NCBI GenBank assembly: GCA_934215455.1
Contig: CAKPZX010000020.1
Coordinates: 1-29,411 of the forward strand
DNA length: 29,411 nt
Origin: an uncultured Streptococcus sp.
Lineage (GTDB): Bacteria; Bacillota; Bacilli; Lactobacillales; Streptococcaceae
Direction: 5' to 3'
Shown: in pieces, positions 1 to 8,112 of the stretch
Numbering within the stretch: position 1 is the first letter of the stretch
Layout: every line of letters begins with the position of its first letter
Program-made: the position numbers and the translations under genes
The notes under the pieces: generated by a model
What the model was told of the DNA's origin: nothing
Databases searched by the model: none
Seen by the model: the letters and a program-made list of their open reading frames with translations, nothing else

Positions 1-243
1 GAGGAAGACTTGATCCTTCCAATCGAAGGTGGGAAGATTGACCTGAGTGAGAGTGTAGCGGATAATATTCTGCTCAATATTCCTCTCAAGGTTCTCACTC
101 CAGAAGAAGAGGCTGGACAAGGTTTTATCGAAGGCAATGATTGGAAAATCCTATCCGAAGAAGAATACCAAGCCGCTCAAGCGATTAAGAAAGAAGAAAA
201 CAGTCCTTTCGCTGGTCTAAATGGCTTGTTTGACGAAGAATAA
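1..243 (+). CDS. DUF177/YceD family protein, C-terminal part
   Basis: Only the last 80 codons are present and the frame is open from base 1. The visible part carries the acidic C-terminal pattern of the DUF177/YceD family (IDLSE, then LNIPLKVL, and a C-terminal GLNGLF with acidic end). Family members act in 23S rRNA and 50S subunit accumulation and are usually about 170-180 residues, so roughly half is missing to the left of the window. In many bacteria this gene precedes rpmF, but here the next gene is a flotillin-like gene behind a terminator. The family call rests on recognised sequence pattern only. Confidence 0.75.
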   Translation, partial: EEDLILPIEGGKIDLSESVADNILLNIPLKVLTPEEEAGQGFIEGNDWKILSEEEYQAAQAIKKEENSPFAGLNGLFDEE

Positions 244-280
244 GCTAGAGATTGCATTTGATAAATTTAGACATAAATAC

Positions 281-311
281 AGGTCTTTTCTTTGAGGAAA
301 GGCCTTCTTTT
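281..311 (+). terminator. Intrinsic terminator of the DUF177 gene
   Basis: An 11-bp stem (281-291 with 295-305, including two G-T pairs) with a TTG loop is followed by TCTTTT. It lies 37 bases after the DUF177 stop. Its 3' arm overlaps the probable -35 box of the next gene. Confidence 0.7.
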
Positions 312-319
312 GATATACT
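292..319 (+). promoter_or_regulatory. Promoter of the flotillin-like gene
   Basis: TTGAGG (292-297), a 16-base spacer and TATACT (314-319), with an extended -10 TGA directly before it. The -35 box lies inside the preceding terminator hairpin. A 5-bp hairpin (336-340 with 346-350) then lies in the leader just before the ribosome binding site AAGGAG at 354-359. Confidence 0.6.
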
Positions 320-366
320 AGGATTAATAAATAACAGAGGGGAGACCTCTAAAAAGGAGAAAAAGT

Positions 367-1845
367 ATGGATACTTTATTTATTCCAGGTTGGTTGATTA
401 CCGGCCTAATAGTCGCAGTTATTATTTTGATTTTGCTTGTTAAAGGTTATGTGAACGCTAAACCCAACGAAGTCGTGGTCATTACAGGTCTTCGGAAACA
501 ACGTCACTTGCGTGGGAAAGCTGGCTTTATGATTCCCTTTGTCGAACAACGCTCTTATCTTGATATTGAGCAATTCTCGACAGATGTTCGGACGTCAGAA
601 GCAGTCCCAACACTGGACTTCATTAACGTCCGTGCCGATGCAGCTGTTAAATTAAAAATTGGTACAACCGATGAAATGATTGCCCGGGCTGCAGAAAACT
701 TCTTGAACTGGAATACGACAGATATTTCCAATTCTGTCCAAGATGTCTTGGAAGGAAACTTGCGGGAAGTGATCGGTCAGATGGAGCTCCGTAAGATGGT
801 CAATGACCGTCAAGAGTTTGCCTCAAAAGTGCAAGACAACGTAGCGCCAGACTTGGCTAAAATGGGTCTAGAAGTCATCGCCTTTACGGTTCAATCCTTC
901 TCTGATGAAGGGGGAGTCATCGATAACCTCGGGATTGAAAATGTTGAAACCATTAAGAAAGATGCCTTGATTGCCAAAGCCAAAGCAGAACGTGAACGCA
1001 AGGAAGTCGAAGCAGAACAAGATAAATTGGCTAACGACAAACGCGTCGCTGCCGATCTTGAAATTGCGCAAAAACAAAATGAACTGAAACTCAAACAAGC
1101 AGCCCTCAAGCAAGAAGCAGATATTGCCCAAGCAAAAGCAGATGCCGCTAAAGGGATTGAGGCAGAAGTGCAACGTCGTGAACAAGAGCGCGTGGCAGCC
1201 GAAGCCAATATCATGAAACAGGAAAAAGAAGCGGAAGTCAAAGAGCGCGAAGTTAAGGTTCGTGAGCAAGAATTGGATGCCAACATCCGCAAACAAGCTG
1301 AAGCTGAAAAATATGCGCGTCAACAAGCTGCAGAAGCAGAATTAATCGAACGCCAACGCAAGGCGGAAGCAGAACTCTTCGAAACACAAAAAGAAGCCGA
1401 AGCTCGGAAAGCCCAAGCCGAAGCTGAGAAATTTGCTCAATTGCAAGAGGCCGAAGCTATTGAAGCCAAAGGTCGTGCTGAGGCTGAAGCTATTCGCTTG
1501 AAACTGGAAGCCGAAGCCAAAGGTTTGGACCAAAAGGCCGAAGCGATGAAGAAAATGCAAGAAGCTGCCATTACTGAAATGGTCGTTGATAAGTTGCCTG
1601 AAATTGCGCGTGCTGTCGCTGAACCATTAACCAAGGTAGATAAGATCACTATGTATGGCGAAGGCAATGCTTCTAAGATGGTGGGCGATATTATGCAAAG
1701 TATCGACCAAGTTTCTCAAGGAGCTGGATTTGATATTCGTCAATTGCTAGCAGGAGCTCTTGGGGTCAATATGACGGTCAATAAACTCAAAGAAGGAGAA
1801 CAACCGGTCATTGAAGCAGAGGAGTTGGCTTCTAAAGAAGATTAA
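367..1845 (+). CDS. Flotillin-like SPFH/Band 7 membrane protein
   Basis: The 492-residue protein begins with a hydrophobic membrane segment (about residues 5-27), followed by an SPFH/Band 7 domain (about 30-190) and a very long Glu/Ala/Lys-rich coiled coil (about 190-400). The coiled coil contains many AEAE and EAEA heptad-like repeats. A short hydrophobic oligomerisation tail follows. This is the flotillin/YqiK architecture, whose members form oligomeric scaffolds in ordered membrane domains. The start ATG at 367 has a good AAGGAG 7 bases upstream. It appears monocistronic: a promoter lies just upstream and a terminator at 1863-1897. No NfeD-type partner gene is adjacent, although flotillins often have one. 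The repetitive coding sequence produces long antisense open frames that are not genes. Confidence 0.9.
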   Translation: MDTLFIPGWLITGLIVAVIILILLVKGYVNAKPNEVVVITGLRKQRHLRGKAGFMIPFVEQRSYLDIEQFSTDVRTSEAVPTLDFINVRADAAVKLKIGTTDEMIARAAENFLNWNTTDISNSVQDVLEGNLREVIGQMELRKMVNDRQEFASKVQDNVAPDLAKMGLEVIAFTVQSFSDEGGVIDNLGIENVETIKKDALIAKAKAERERKEVEAEQDKLANDKRVAADLEIAQKQNELKLKQAALKQEADIAQAKADAAKGIEAEVQRREQERVAAEANIMKQEKEAEVKEREVKVREQELDANIRKQAEAEKYARQQAAEAELIERQRKAEAELFETQKEAEARKAQAEAEKFAQLQEAEAIEAKGRAEAEAIRLKLEAEAKGLDQKAEAMKKMQEAAITEMVVDKLPEIARAVAEPLTKVDKITMYGEGNASKMVGDIMQSIDQVSQGAGFDIRQLLAGALGVNMTVNKLKEGEQPVIEAEELASKED

Positions 1846-1862
1846 TGCCATTCTTAAGAAAG

Positions 1863-1897
1863 TGTCTGAGAACTGTTTCTCGGGCATTTTTGTTTTT
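1863..1897 (+). terminator. Intrinsic terminator of the flotillin-like gene
   Basis: A 10-bp stem (1863-1872 with 1877-1886, two G-T pairs) with a 4-base loop is followed by TTTTTGTTTTT. It lies 17 bases after the flotillin-like stop codon. Confidence 0.8.
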
Positions 1898-1957
1898 AAG
1901 ATCAAATGATTTGCAGGAGCTTCTCCTTCTTGGAGAAGGCGGGAAGCTATTTTCTGC

Positions 1958-1986
1958 TTTCTTTTGAGGAGGAAAAATGGTAGAAT
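1958..1986 (+). promoter_or_regulatory. Promoter of gnd-ritR
   Basis: Extended -10 TGG-TAGAAT (TAGAAT at 1981-1986) with a weak -35-like TTTCTT at 1958-1963 and a 17-base spacer. The 13-mer at 1952-1964 recurs at the same distance from the -10 box of nrdR. Confidence 0.6.
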
Positions 1987-2014
1987 AAAGGCAAACTATA
2001 AAGAGGAGTGTCAC

Positions 2015-3439
2015 ATGACTAAAGCAAACTTTGGTGTTGTTGGTATGGCCGTAATGGGTCGTAACCTTGCCCTTAATATCGAATCTCGTGGCTACACAGT
2101 TGCCATTTTTAACCGTAGTAAAGAAAAAACAGAAGATGTGATTGCTTGCCATCCTGATAAAAACTTTGTGCCAAGCTATGATATCGAAAGCTTCGTAAAC
2201 TCTATCGAAAAACCACGTCGTATCATGCTCATGGTTCAAGCAGGACCTGGTACAGACGCAACTATCCAAGCCCTTCTTCCACACTTGGACAAAGGTGACA
2301 TCTTGATCGACGGAGGAAATACTTTCTATAAAGATACCATCCGTCGTAATGAAGAATTGGCGAACTCAGGAATCAACTTTATTGGTACTGGTGTATCTGG
2401 TGGGGAAAAAGGTGCCCTTGAAGGTCCTTCTATCATGCCTGGTGGACAAAAAGAAGCATATGACTTGGTAGCTGACGTTCTTGAAGAAATCTCTGCAAAA
2501 GCGCCTGAAGATGGAAAACCATGTGTGACTTACATCGGTCCTGATGGAGCTGGTCACTACGTGAAAATGGTCCACAACGGGATCGAGTACGGGGATATGC
2601 AATTGATCGCAGAAAGCTATGACCTCATGCAACACTTGCTTGGTCTTTCTGCAGAAGACATGGCTGAAATCTTCACTGAATGGAACAAGGGTGAATTGGA
2701 CAGCTACTTGATCGAAATCACTGCTGATATCTTGAAACGCAAAGACGATGAAGGTCAAGATGGACCAATCGTAGACTACATCTTGGATGCTGCAGGAAAC
2801 AAGGGAACAGGTAAATGGACTAGCCAATCAGCGCTTGACCTTGGTGTGCCATTGTCACTGATTACTGAGTCGGTATTTGCGCGCTACATTTCAACTTATA
2901 AAGAAGAACGTGTTCATGCTAGCAAGGTGCTTCCAAAACCAGCTGCCTTCAAATTTGAAGGAGACAAGGCTGAGTTGATCGAAAAAATCCGTCAAGCCCT
3001 TTACTTCTCAAAAATCATCTCATATGCACAAGGTTTTGCGCAATTGCGTGTAGCTTCTAAAGAAAATAACTGGAACTTGCCATTTGCAGATATCGCATCT
3101 ATCTGGCGCGCTGGATGTATCATCCGTTCACGTTTCTTGCAAAAGATTACAGATGCTTACAACCGTGATGCAGATCTTGCTAACCTTCTATTGGATGAGT
3201 ACTTCTTGGATGTCACTGCTAAGTACCAACAATCGGTTCGTGATATCGTAGCTCTTGCTGTTCAAGCTGGTGTACCAGTGCCAACCTTCTCAGCAGCCAT
3301 CACTTACTTTGACAGCTACCGTTCTGCGGATCTTCCAGCGAACTTGATCCAAGCACAACGTGACTACTTTGGTGCTCACACATACCAACGTAAAGACAAA
3401 GAAGGTACCTTCCACTATTCTTGGTACGACGAAAAATAA
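2015..3439 (+). CDS. gnd: 6-phosphogluconate dehydrogenase, decarboxylating
   Basis: Converts 6-phosphogluconate to ribulose 5-phosphate and CO2 with NADP reduction, in the oxidative pentose phosphate pathway. The 474-residue protein has the N-terminal Rossmann motif GMAVMG, the IDGGN segment, the substrate-binding signature GVSGGEKGA, and [10 protein letters not shown] with the catalytic Lys. A full-length helical C-terminal domain follows. An upstream in-frame TTG at 1964 is rejected because it lies within the promoter; ATG 2015 has AGAGGAG upstream. ritR starts 9 bases after the stop, so the two are very likely co-transcribed. Length matches the family. Confidence 0.98.
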   Translation: MTKANFGVVGMAVMGRNLALNIESRGYTVAIFNRSKEKTEDVIACHPDKNFVPSYDIESFVNSIEKPRRIMLMVQAGPGTDATIQALLPHLDKGDILIDGGNTFYKDTIRRNEELANSGINFIGTGVSGGEKGALEGPSIMPGGQKEAYDLVADVLEEISAKAPEDGKPCVTYIGPDGAGHYVKMVHNGIEYGDMQLIAESYDLMQHLLGLSAEDMAEIFTEWNKGELDSYLIEITADILKRKDDEGQDGPIVDYILDAAGNKGTGKWTSQSALDLGVPLSLITESVFARYISTYKEERVHASKVLPKPAAFKFEGDKAELIEKIRQALYFSKIISYAQGFAQLRVASKENNWNLPFADIASIWRAGCIIRSRFLQKITDAYNRDADLANLLLDEYFLDVTAKYQQSVRDIVALAVQAGVPVPTFSAAITYFDSYRSADLPANLIQAQRDYFGAHTYQRKDKEGTFHYSWYDEK

Positions 3440-3448
3440 TCTTGCTCT

Positions 3449-4147
3449 ATGGTCAAACGAGTTCTACTAGTAGAAAATGAGAAGCAAATCGCTCGCTTCA
3501 TTGATTTGGAACTTCAAAAAGAGGGGTATCAAGTTGATGTGGTCGAGGATGGAAAAGCGGGTCTGGCATTGATTGCTGCGACCAAATATGATCTGATCTT
3601 GTTTAATTACGATTTGTCAGATATGTCTGGTGAAACATTCGCAGAGGAAATCAGTCAGATTCGCCCAGCTTCTGTTTTGATTGTTTTGGATAGCCGCGAA
3701 AAAATTGCTGAGCACAAAGAGAGTATTCAGCGCTTTGCCGTTTCCTATATGGTCAAACCCTTTATTATCAGCGATTTGGTAGATAAGATCACAGCCATTT
3801 TTAGAGGACGTGATTATATTGACCAACATTGTAGCCAGATGAAAATCCCAACGTCATACCGCAATTTGCGTATTGATGTGGAACACCATACCGTCTATCG
3901 TGGGAAAGACATGATTAGTTTAACCCGCAGAGAGTATGATCTCTTAGCGACTCTGATGGGAAGCAAAGGGGTGGTGACACGAGATCAGTTGTTGGAAAGT
4001 GTCTGGAAGTACGAGAGTACAGGTGAGACTAATATTGTGGACGTCTATATCCGTTATCTCCGTGGGAAAATTGATCTACCCGGTCAAAAAAGCTATATTA
4101 AGACCGTTCGTGGGATTGGCTATGCCATGCAAGATGCATTAGAATAA
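3449..4147 (+). CDS. ritR: Orphan response regulator RitR
   Basis: A 232-residue OmpR-family regulator with an N-terminal receiver domain (about 1-120) and a C-terminal winged-helix DNA-binding domain (about 135-228, TRREYDLL and the ETNIVDVYIRYLRGK helix). The usual phospho-acceptor Asp is Asn at position 53 (LILFNYD), and a single Cys is at 128 in the interdomain linker (DQHC). Both are the defining features of pneumococcal RitR, a phosphorylation-independent redox regulator that represses iron uptake. Position after gnd is also as in pneumococcus. No histidine kinase gene is adjacent. The start has no recognisable Shine-Dalgarno, so translation probably depends on gnd. Confidence 0.93.
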   Translation: MVKRVLLVENEKQIARFIDLELQKEGYQVDVVEDGKAGLALIAATKYDLILFNYDLSDMSGETFAEEISQIRPASVLIVLDSREKIAEHKESIQRFAVSYMVKPFIISDLVDKITAIFRGRDYIDQHCSQMKIPTSYRNLRIDVEHHTVYRGKDMISLTRREYDLLATLMGSKGVVTRDQLLESVWKYESTGETNIVDVYIRYLRGKIDLPGQKSYIKTVRGIGYAMQDALE

Positions 4148-4181
4148 AATATTCGAACCCTTAGAGGGTTCGAATATTTTT
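4146..4181 (+). terminator. Strong intrinsic terminator after ritR
   Basis: A perfect 15-bp inverted repeat (4146-4160 with 4166-4180) with the loop TTAGA. The left arm overlaps the ritR stop codon. The A-rich and T-rich flanks would allow it to work on both strands. Confidence 0.88.
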
Positions 4182-4189
4182 ATGCCTAA

Positions 4190-4204
4190 AGGGAAACGTT
4201 TGCG
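4190..4204. promoter_or_regulatory. cre-like site 1 upstream of ptsG
   Basis: The core GAAACGTTTGC resembles the CcpA binding consensus (WTGNAARCGNWWWCA) but has several mismatches at the ends. It lies about 85 bases upstream of the ptsG -35 box. It shares the AAACGTTT core with the better site at 4330-4344. Confidence 0.4.
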
Positions 4205-4288
4205 TTGAAGAAAACTAAGTTTTAAAAAGAATTTGGCTTAAAAAAGATAAAAAAAGATAAAATTTGGAGAAAAAAATGAATGTAAGGC

Positions 4289-4316
4289 TTTACAAATTTT
4301 TAAAATATGGTATACT
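4289..4316 (+). promoter_or_regulatory. Promoter of ptsG
   Basis: TTTACA (4289-4294), a 16-base spacer and TATACT (4311-4316), preceded by an extended TGG. A cre-like site begins 14 bases downstream of the -10 box. The spacer and upstream region are strongly A/T rich. Confidence 0.75.
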
Positions 4317-4329
4317 AGAAACAAATTAA

Positions 4330-4344
4330 GCGCAAACGTTTTCT
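4330..4344. promoter_or_regulatory. cre-like site 2, just downstream of the ptsG start point
   Basis: GCGCAAACGTTTTCT matches 12 of 15 positions of the catabolite-responsive element consensus. Centred about 15-20 bases past the expected transcription start, it would let CcpA block early elongation or promoter clearance. The assignment rests on motif similarity and the glucose PTS context. Confidence 0.6.
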
Positions 4345-4380
4345 TAAAAACAAAAGCCTTAAACAATATAAGGAGGTTGA

Positions 4381-6576
4381 ATGATGAACAAAGGATCATT
4401 CAAAAGTTTATTTAGCTTTGAATTCTGGCAGAAGTTCGGTAAGGCCTTGATGGTCGTTATCGCTGTCATGCCAGCGGCTGGGTTGATGATTTCAATCGGG
4501 AAATCTATCCCTATGATCAACCCGAATTTATCTCCACTTGTTATTACAGGTGGAATTCTCGAACAAATCGGTTGGGGGGTTATCGGAAACCTTCACATCC
4601 TCTTTGCCCTTGCTATCGGTGGTAGCTGGGCCAAAGAGCGTGCAGGGGGTGCCTTTGCAGCTGGTCTCTCTTTCATCTTGATTAACCGTATTACCGGTGC
4701 AGTTTTCGGAGTAACATCTGCAATGTTAGCTGATAAGGCTGCTACGGTTCACACAATCTTCGGTGGATCGATTAAAGTTGCGGATTATTTCATCAGTGTT
4801 CTTGAAGCACCAGCCCTTAATATGGGGGTATTTGTAGGGATTATCTCAGGTTTCGTTGGAGCAACTGCCTTCAATAAATACTACAACTACCGTAAACTTC
4901 CAGAAGCACTTTCTTTCTTCAACGGGAAACGCTTTGTACCATTCGTTGTTATCGTACGTTCAGCACTCACAGCCTTGGTTTTGTCAGCCTTGTGGCCAGT
5001 AGTTCAATCAGGAATTAATGGATTTGGTGTTTGGATCGCCAACTCACAATCAACAGCTCCAGTATTGGCACCATTCTTGTTTGGTACCTTGGAACGTCTT
5101 CTCTTGCCGTTTGGTCTTCACCACATGTTGACCATTCCAATCAACTATACTCAATTGGGTGGTAGCTACCAAGTTCTTACAGGTGCTGCCAAAGGAACAA
5201 CTGTATTTGGACAAGATCCACTTTGGTTAGCTTGGGTAACAGACCTTGTCAACTTGAAGAAAGCAGATCCTAGCCAATACCAACACTTGCTTAAAGCATA
5301 CGTACCAGCTCGTTTCAAAGTTGGTCAAATGATCGGATCTTTTGGTATCTTGATGGGGGTTGTAGTTGCTATCTACCGCAATGTGGACCCAGATAAAAAA
5401 GAAAAATACAAAGGAATGCTTGTTGCGACTGCTCTTGCAACCTTCTTGACAGGTGTTACTGAACCAATTGAATACATGTTCATGTTCGTTGCAACACCTT
5501 TATACCTAATCTATGCCTTTGTTCAAGGAGCTGCCTTTGCAATGGCTGACGTGGTTCACCTTCGTGTTCACTCATTCGGTTCGATCGAATTCTTGACACG
5601 TACACCAATGGCCATCAACGCTGGTTTGGCATTAGATATCTTTAACTTTGTATGGGTAACAGTCCTCTTTGCCTTTATCATGTACTTCATTGCCAACTTC
5701 ATGATTAAGAAATTCAATTATGCAACTCCAGGACGTAACGGTAACTATGAACAAAATGATGATGCCCCTGCAGGAGATGGTGCAGCAGCAGGTGCTGCTA
5801 CAAGCTCAGCAAGCTCACAAGTCATTAACATTATCAACCTTCTTGGTGGACGTGCCAATATCGTAGACGTTGACGCATGTATGACTCGTCTTCGTGTAAC
5901 CGTTAAGGACGCTGAAAAAGTCGGAACAGAAGAACAATGGAAAGCTGAAGGCGCTATGGGTCTTGTCATGAAAGGACAAGGTGTCCAAGCGATCTACGGA
6001 CCTAAAGCTGACGTATTGAAATCTGATATCCAAGACGTTCTTGATTCAGGTGAAGTCATTCCTGAAACACTTCCTAGCCAAATGACAGCAGTTCAAAAAG
6101 CTGAAGCAACCTTTAAAGGGGTGACGGATGAAGTTCACTCCGTTGCAGATGGTGAAGTGATCAATATTGAAGATGTGAAAGATCCTGTATTCTCACAAAA
6201 AATGATGGGAGACGGATTTGCGGTTGAGCCTGAAAATGGCCACATCGTTTCACCAGTTGCTGGTAAAGTTACCAGCGTCTTCCCAACCAAACATGCCCTT
6301 GGTTTGGTAACAGATAATGGTTTGGAAGTCTTGGTTCATATCGGTCTAGATACAGTTAGTCTTGAAGGAAAACCATTTGAGGTTAAAGTTTCTGAAGGTC
6401 AAACAGTAGCTGCTGGGGACCTCTTGGTAGAAGCAGACCTTGATGCAATCCGTGCAGCTGGTCGTGAAACTTCAACAATTGTTGTCTTCACAAATGCAGA
6501 TGCGATTAAATCCGTTAAGGTCGAACATACTGGTAAATTGGCTGCAAATGCGCCAGTTGCAACAGTAGAATTATAA
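4381..6576 (+). CDS. ptsG: Glucose-type PTS transporter, fused EIICBA
   Basis: Imports and phosphorylates a hexose, most likely glucose, using phosphate from HPr. In this 731-residue protein the EIIC membrane domain (about 1-450) has multiple membrane segments and the conserved GVTEPIEYMFMF loop. After an Ala/Gly-rich linker comes EIIB with the phospho-Cys at 500 (DACMTRLRV). EIIA follows, with the phospho-His at about 653 (VHIGLDTV). Tandem ATGs at 4381 and 4384 follow AAGGAGG; the second has the better spacing (7 bases), so the true protein may be 730 residues. Two cre-like sites flank the promoter, suggesting CcpA control. Substrate specificity is inferred from family resemblance. Confidence 0.93.
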   Translation: MMNKGSFKSLFSFEFWQKFGKALMVVIAVMPAAGLMISIGKSIPMINPNLSPLVITGGILEQIGWGVIGNLHILFALAIGGSWAKERAGGAFAAGLSFILINRITGAVFGVTSAMLADKAATVHTIFGGSIKVADYFISVLEAPALNMGVFVGIISGFVGATAFNKYYNYRKLPEALSFFNGKRFVPFVVIVRSALTALVLSALWPVVQSGINGFGVWIANSQSTAPVLAPFLFGTLERLLLPFGLHHMLTIPINYTQLGGSYQVLTGAAKGTTVFGQDPLWLAWVTDLVNLKKADPSQYQHLLKAYVPARFKVGQMIGSFGILMGVVVAIYRNVDPDKKEKYKGMLVATALATFLTGVTEPIEYMFMFVATPLYLIYAFVQGAAFAMADVVHLRVHSFGSIEFLTRTPMAINAGLALDIFNFVWVTVLFAFIMYFIANFMIKKFNYATPGRNGNYEQNDDAPAGDGAAAGAATSSASSQVINIINLLGGRANIVDVDACMTRLRVTVKDAEKVGTEEQWKAEGAMGLVMKGQGVQAIYGPKADVLKSDIQDVLDSGEVIPETLPSQMTAVQKAEATFKGVTDEVHSVADGEVINIEDVKDPVFSQKMMGDGFAVEPENGHIVSPVAGKVTSVFPTKHALGLVTDNGLEVLVHIGLDTVSLEGKPFEVKVSEGQTVAAGDLLVEADLDAIRAAGRETSTIVVFTNADAIKSVKVEHTGKLAANAPVATVEL

Positions 6577-6596
6577 GAGACGTCGGCAAAGAAAAT

Positions 6597-6622
6597 GAGG
6601 TTGGGGCAGTGCACCCGGCCTC
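6597..6622 (+). other. Hairpin between ptsG and the EEP gene
   Basis: A 9-bp stem (6597-6605 with 6614-6622, two G-T pairs) contains the TGGGGCAGT motif also seen at 24737. No good T-run follows (TTGCCGTTTC), so it may be a partial terminator or an RNA-processing or stability hairpin. The next gene starts 40 bases later. Confidence 0.5.
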
Positions 6623-6661
6623 TTGCCGTTTCTTGATTTGGAGAGAAGGAGAAATCAGGGG

Positions 6662-7474
6662 ATGAAATTTTTAACATTAAATTCCCATAGTTGGATGGAA
6701 GAGAATGCTCAGCAAAAATTTGAAACCCTCAAGGAACAAATTTTAGAAGCGCAATATGATGTGATCTGTTTCCAAGAGGTCAATCAAGAAATGAGCTCAG
6801 AAGCAGTCGAAACGGATGAGTATTATCAAGCTTTGCCATCAGCTGTAGCCATTCACAAAGATCACTTTGTTCGTGTATTGGTAGAAGAGTTAGCTGCTCA
6901 AGGACTTCATTATTATTGGACTTGGGCTTACAACCATATCGGCTATGATCACCTCAATGAGGGGGTGGCCGTTCTTTCGCGTCAACCCTTGAAGGCGGAT
7001 GAGATTTTGGTATCTAATATGGATGATCCAACAGACTACCATACTCGTCGAGTGGCCGTTGCCCATACAAGTGTGGATGGCAAAGAAATTGCTGTTGCCA
7101 GCGTCCATCTTTCTTGGTGGGACAAAGGTTTCCAATTTGAGTGGCCACGCATTGAGAACTACTTCAGCCAAGTAGGCAAACCCTTTATTCTAGCTGGTGA
7201 TTTCAATAATCCTGCTGGTCAAGAAGGGTATGAAACGATTCTATCCAGTTCGCTAAAACTTAAAGACAGCTTTATAGAAGCCAAAGAAACCAAGGGCACT
7301 TATACTGTAGGTCCTGGAATCGATGGCTGGACGGACAATCAAGTTCCATTGCGAATCGATTACATCTTTGCAAGTCCAGAATGGGACATCCAGCGTCTAC
7401 ATGTCATTTTTGATGGTCAAAACAAACCCCATGTCAGTGATCACTATGGCTTAGAAGCTGAATTGTCACTTTAA
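6662..7474 (+). CDS. Endonuclease/exonuclease/phosphatase (EEP) family protein
   Basis: A 270-residue metal-dependent phosphoesterase of the DNase I/sphingomyelinase fold. Catalytic motifs are the metal-binding Glu at about 39 (FQEVNQE), GDFNNP (Asp 180, Asn 182) and the C-terminal SDHYG with catalytic His 261. No signal peptide is visible, so it should act in the cytoplasm. The substrate, whether nucleic acid, phospholipid or sugar phosphate, cannot be read from the sequence. The chosen ATG at 6662 follows AAGGAG by 10 bases; an in-frame TTG at 6623 falls at the end of a hairpin and is rejected. It sits 85 bases behind ptsG and may be read from that promoter. Confidence 0.88.
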   Translation: MKFLTLNSHSWMEENAQQKFETLKEQILEAQYDVICFQEVNQEMSSEAVETDEYYQALPSAVAIHKDHFVRVLVEELAAQGLHYYWTWAYNHIGYDHLNEGVAVLSRQPLKADEILVSNMDDPTDYHTRRVAVAHTSVDGKEIAVASVHLSWWDKGFQFEWPRIENYFSQVGKPFILAGDFNNPAGQEGYETILSSSLKLKDSFIEAKETKGTYTVGPGIDGWTDNQVPLRIDYIFASPEWDIQRLHVIFDGQNKPHVSDHYGLEAELSL

Positions 7475-7484
7475 TATAAACGGA

Positions 7485-7532
7485 GAGTCGAAAGGAAAAC
7501 GATTTTATTCAATCGTCCTTCGACTCTTTTTT
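7485..7532 (+). terminator. Intrinsic terminator after the EEP gene
   Basis: GAGTCGAA pairs with TTCGACTC, and the inner arm continues through AGG-ACGATT with AATCGT-CCT around a small AAA bulge. Six Ts follow. It separates this gene from the nrdR promoter. Confidence 0.85.
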
Positions 7533-7578
7533 ATGGATCAATGAGGAGCAAGCATAGGGGATTCTCCTGTTCTTCTGC

Positions 7579-7607
7579 TTTCTTTACGATTCAATTTATG
7601 GTAAAAT
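7579..7607 (+). promoter_or_regulatory. Promoter of the nrdR-dnaB-dnaI operon
   Basis: Extended -10 TGG-TAAAAT (TAAAAT at 7602-7607) with a -35-like TTTCTT at 7579-7584. The preceding 13-mer (7573-7585) and its 16-base spacing to the -10 box are identical to those at the gnd promoter. Confidence 0.6.
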
Positions 7608-7638
7608 GAAGTGTTAAAACAGTTTAAGGAGGTAGCAA

Positions 7639-8112
7639 ATGCGTTGTCCAAAATGTGGTGGAAGTAAGTCTAGTGTGGTGGATAGTCGACAAGCTGAAGA
7701 TGGGAATACCATCCGTCGTCGCAGGGAATGCGAAGAATGCCATTATCGCTTTACTACCTACGAACGTGTAGAAGAACGGACTCTAGTAGTTGTCAAAAAG
7801 GATGGGACACGCGAGCAATTTTCTCGTGATAAAATCTTTAATGGTATTATCCGCTCAGCTCAAAAACGGCCTGTTTCTAGTGATGAAATCGAAGAAATTG
7901 TAAACCGGATCGAGCAAAAGGTTCGCAGCCAAAGTGATAATGAAATCAACAGTGAATATATTGGTTCGTTGGTCATGGATGAGTTAGCAGATCTAGATGA
8001 GATCACCTATGTCCGTTTTGCTAGTGTTTACCGGAGTTTCAAGGATGTCGGTGAATTAGAGACCCTCTTGAAACAAATTACGAAGGGAACCAAGAAGAAA
8101 AAGGAAAAATAG
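7639..8112 (+). CDS. nrdR: Transcriptional repressor NrdR
   Basis: Zinc-ribbon/ATP-cone repressor of ribonucleotide reductase genes. The N-terminus has the zinc ribbon (CPKCGG and CEECHYRF, two Cys pairs). The ATP-cone domain (about residues 49-139) follows, starting [13 protein letters not shown], and senses the dATP/ATP state. Its 157 residues match the family. AAGGAGG lies 6 bases upstream of ATG. dnaB starts immediately after the stop, so control of dNTP supply is in the same transcript as replication initiation genes, the usual arrangement in lactic acid bacteria. Confidence 0.97.
   Translation: MRCPKCGGSKSSVVDSRQAEDGNTIRRRRECEECHYRFTTYERVEERTLVVVKKDGTREQFSRDKIFNGIIRSAQKRPVSSDEIEEIVNRIEQKVRSQSDNEINSEYIGSLVMDELADLDEITYVRFASVYRSFKDVGELETLLKQITKGTKKKKEK

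Noticed and set aside
252..443. Plus-strand open frame overlapping the start of the flotillin-like gene
   Set aside because: It runs through the terminator and promoter, has no ribosome binding site and overlaps a clear gene in another frame.
868..1326. Two long overlapping minus-strand open frames inside the flotillin-like gene
   Set aside because: They are a by-product of the Glu/Ala/Lys-rich coiled-coil codons; the encoded proteins are low-complexity Phe- or Ser/Ala-rich and have no ribosome binding site.
1919..1948. Inverted repeats CTTCTCC/GGAGAAG and AGCTTC/GAAGCT before gnd
   Set aside because: They overlap each other, lack a T-run and have no known motif; possible operator but not supportable.
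1832..2284. Minus-strand open frame of 150 codons across the gnd promoter
   Set aside because: It covers the flotillin terminator, the gnd promoter and the gnd start, and has no recognisable protein features.
5745..6033. Minus-strand open frames in the EIIB region of ptsG
   Set aside because: Antisense shadows of a strongly coding region with normal family conservation on the plus strand.
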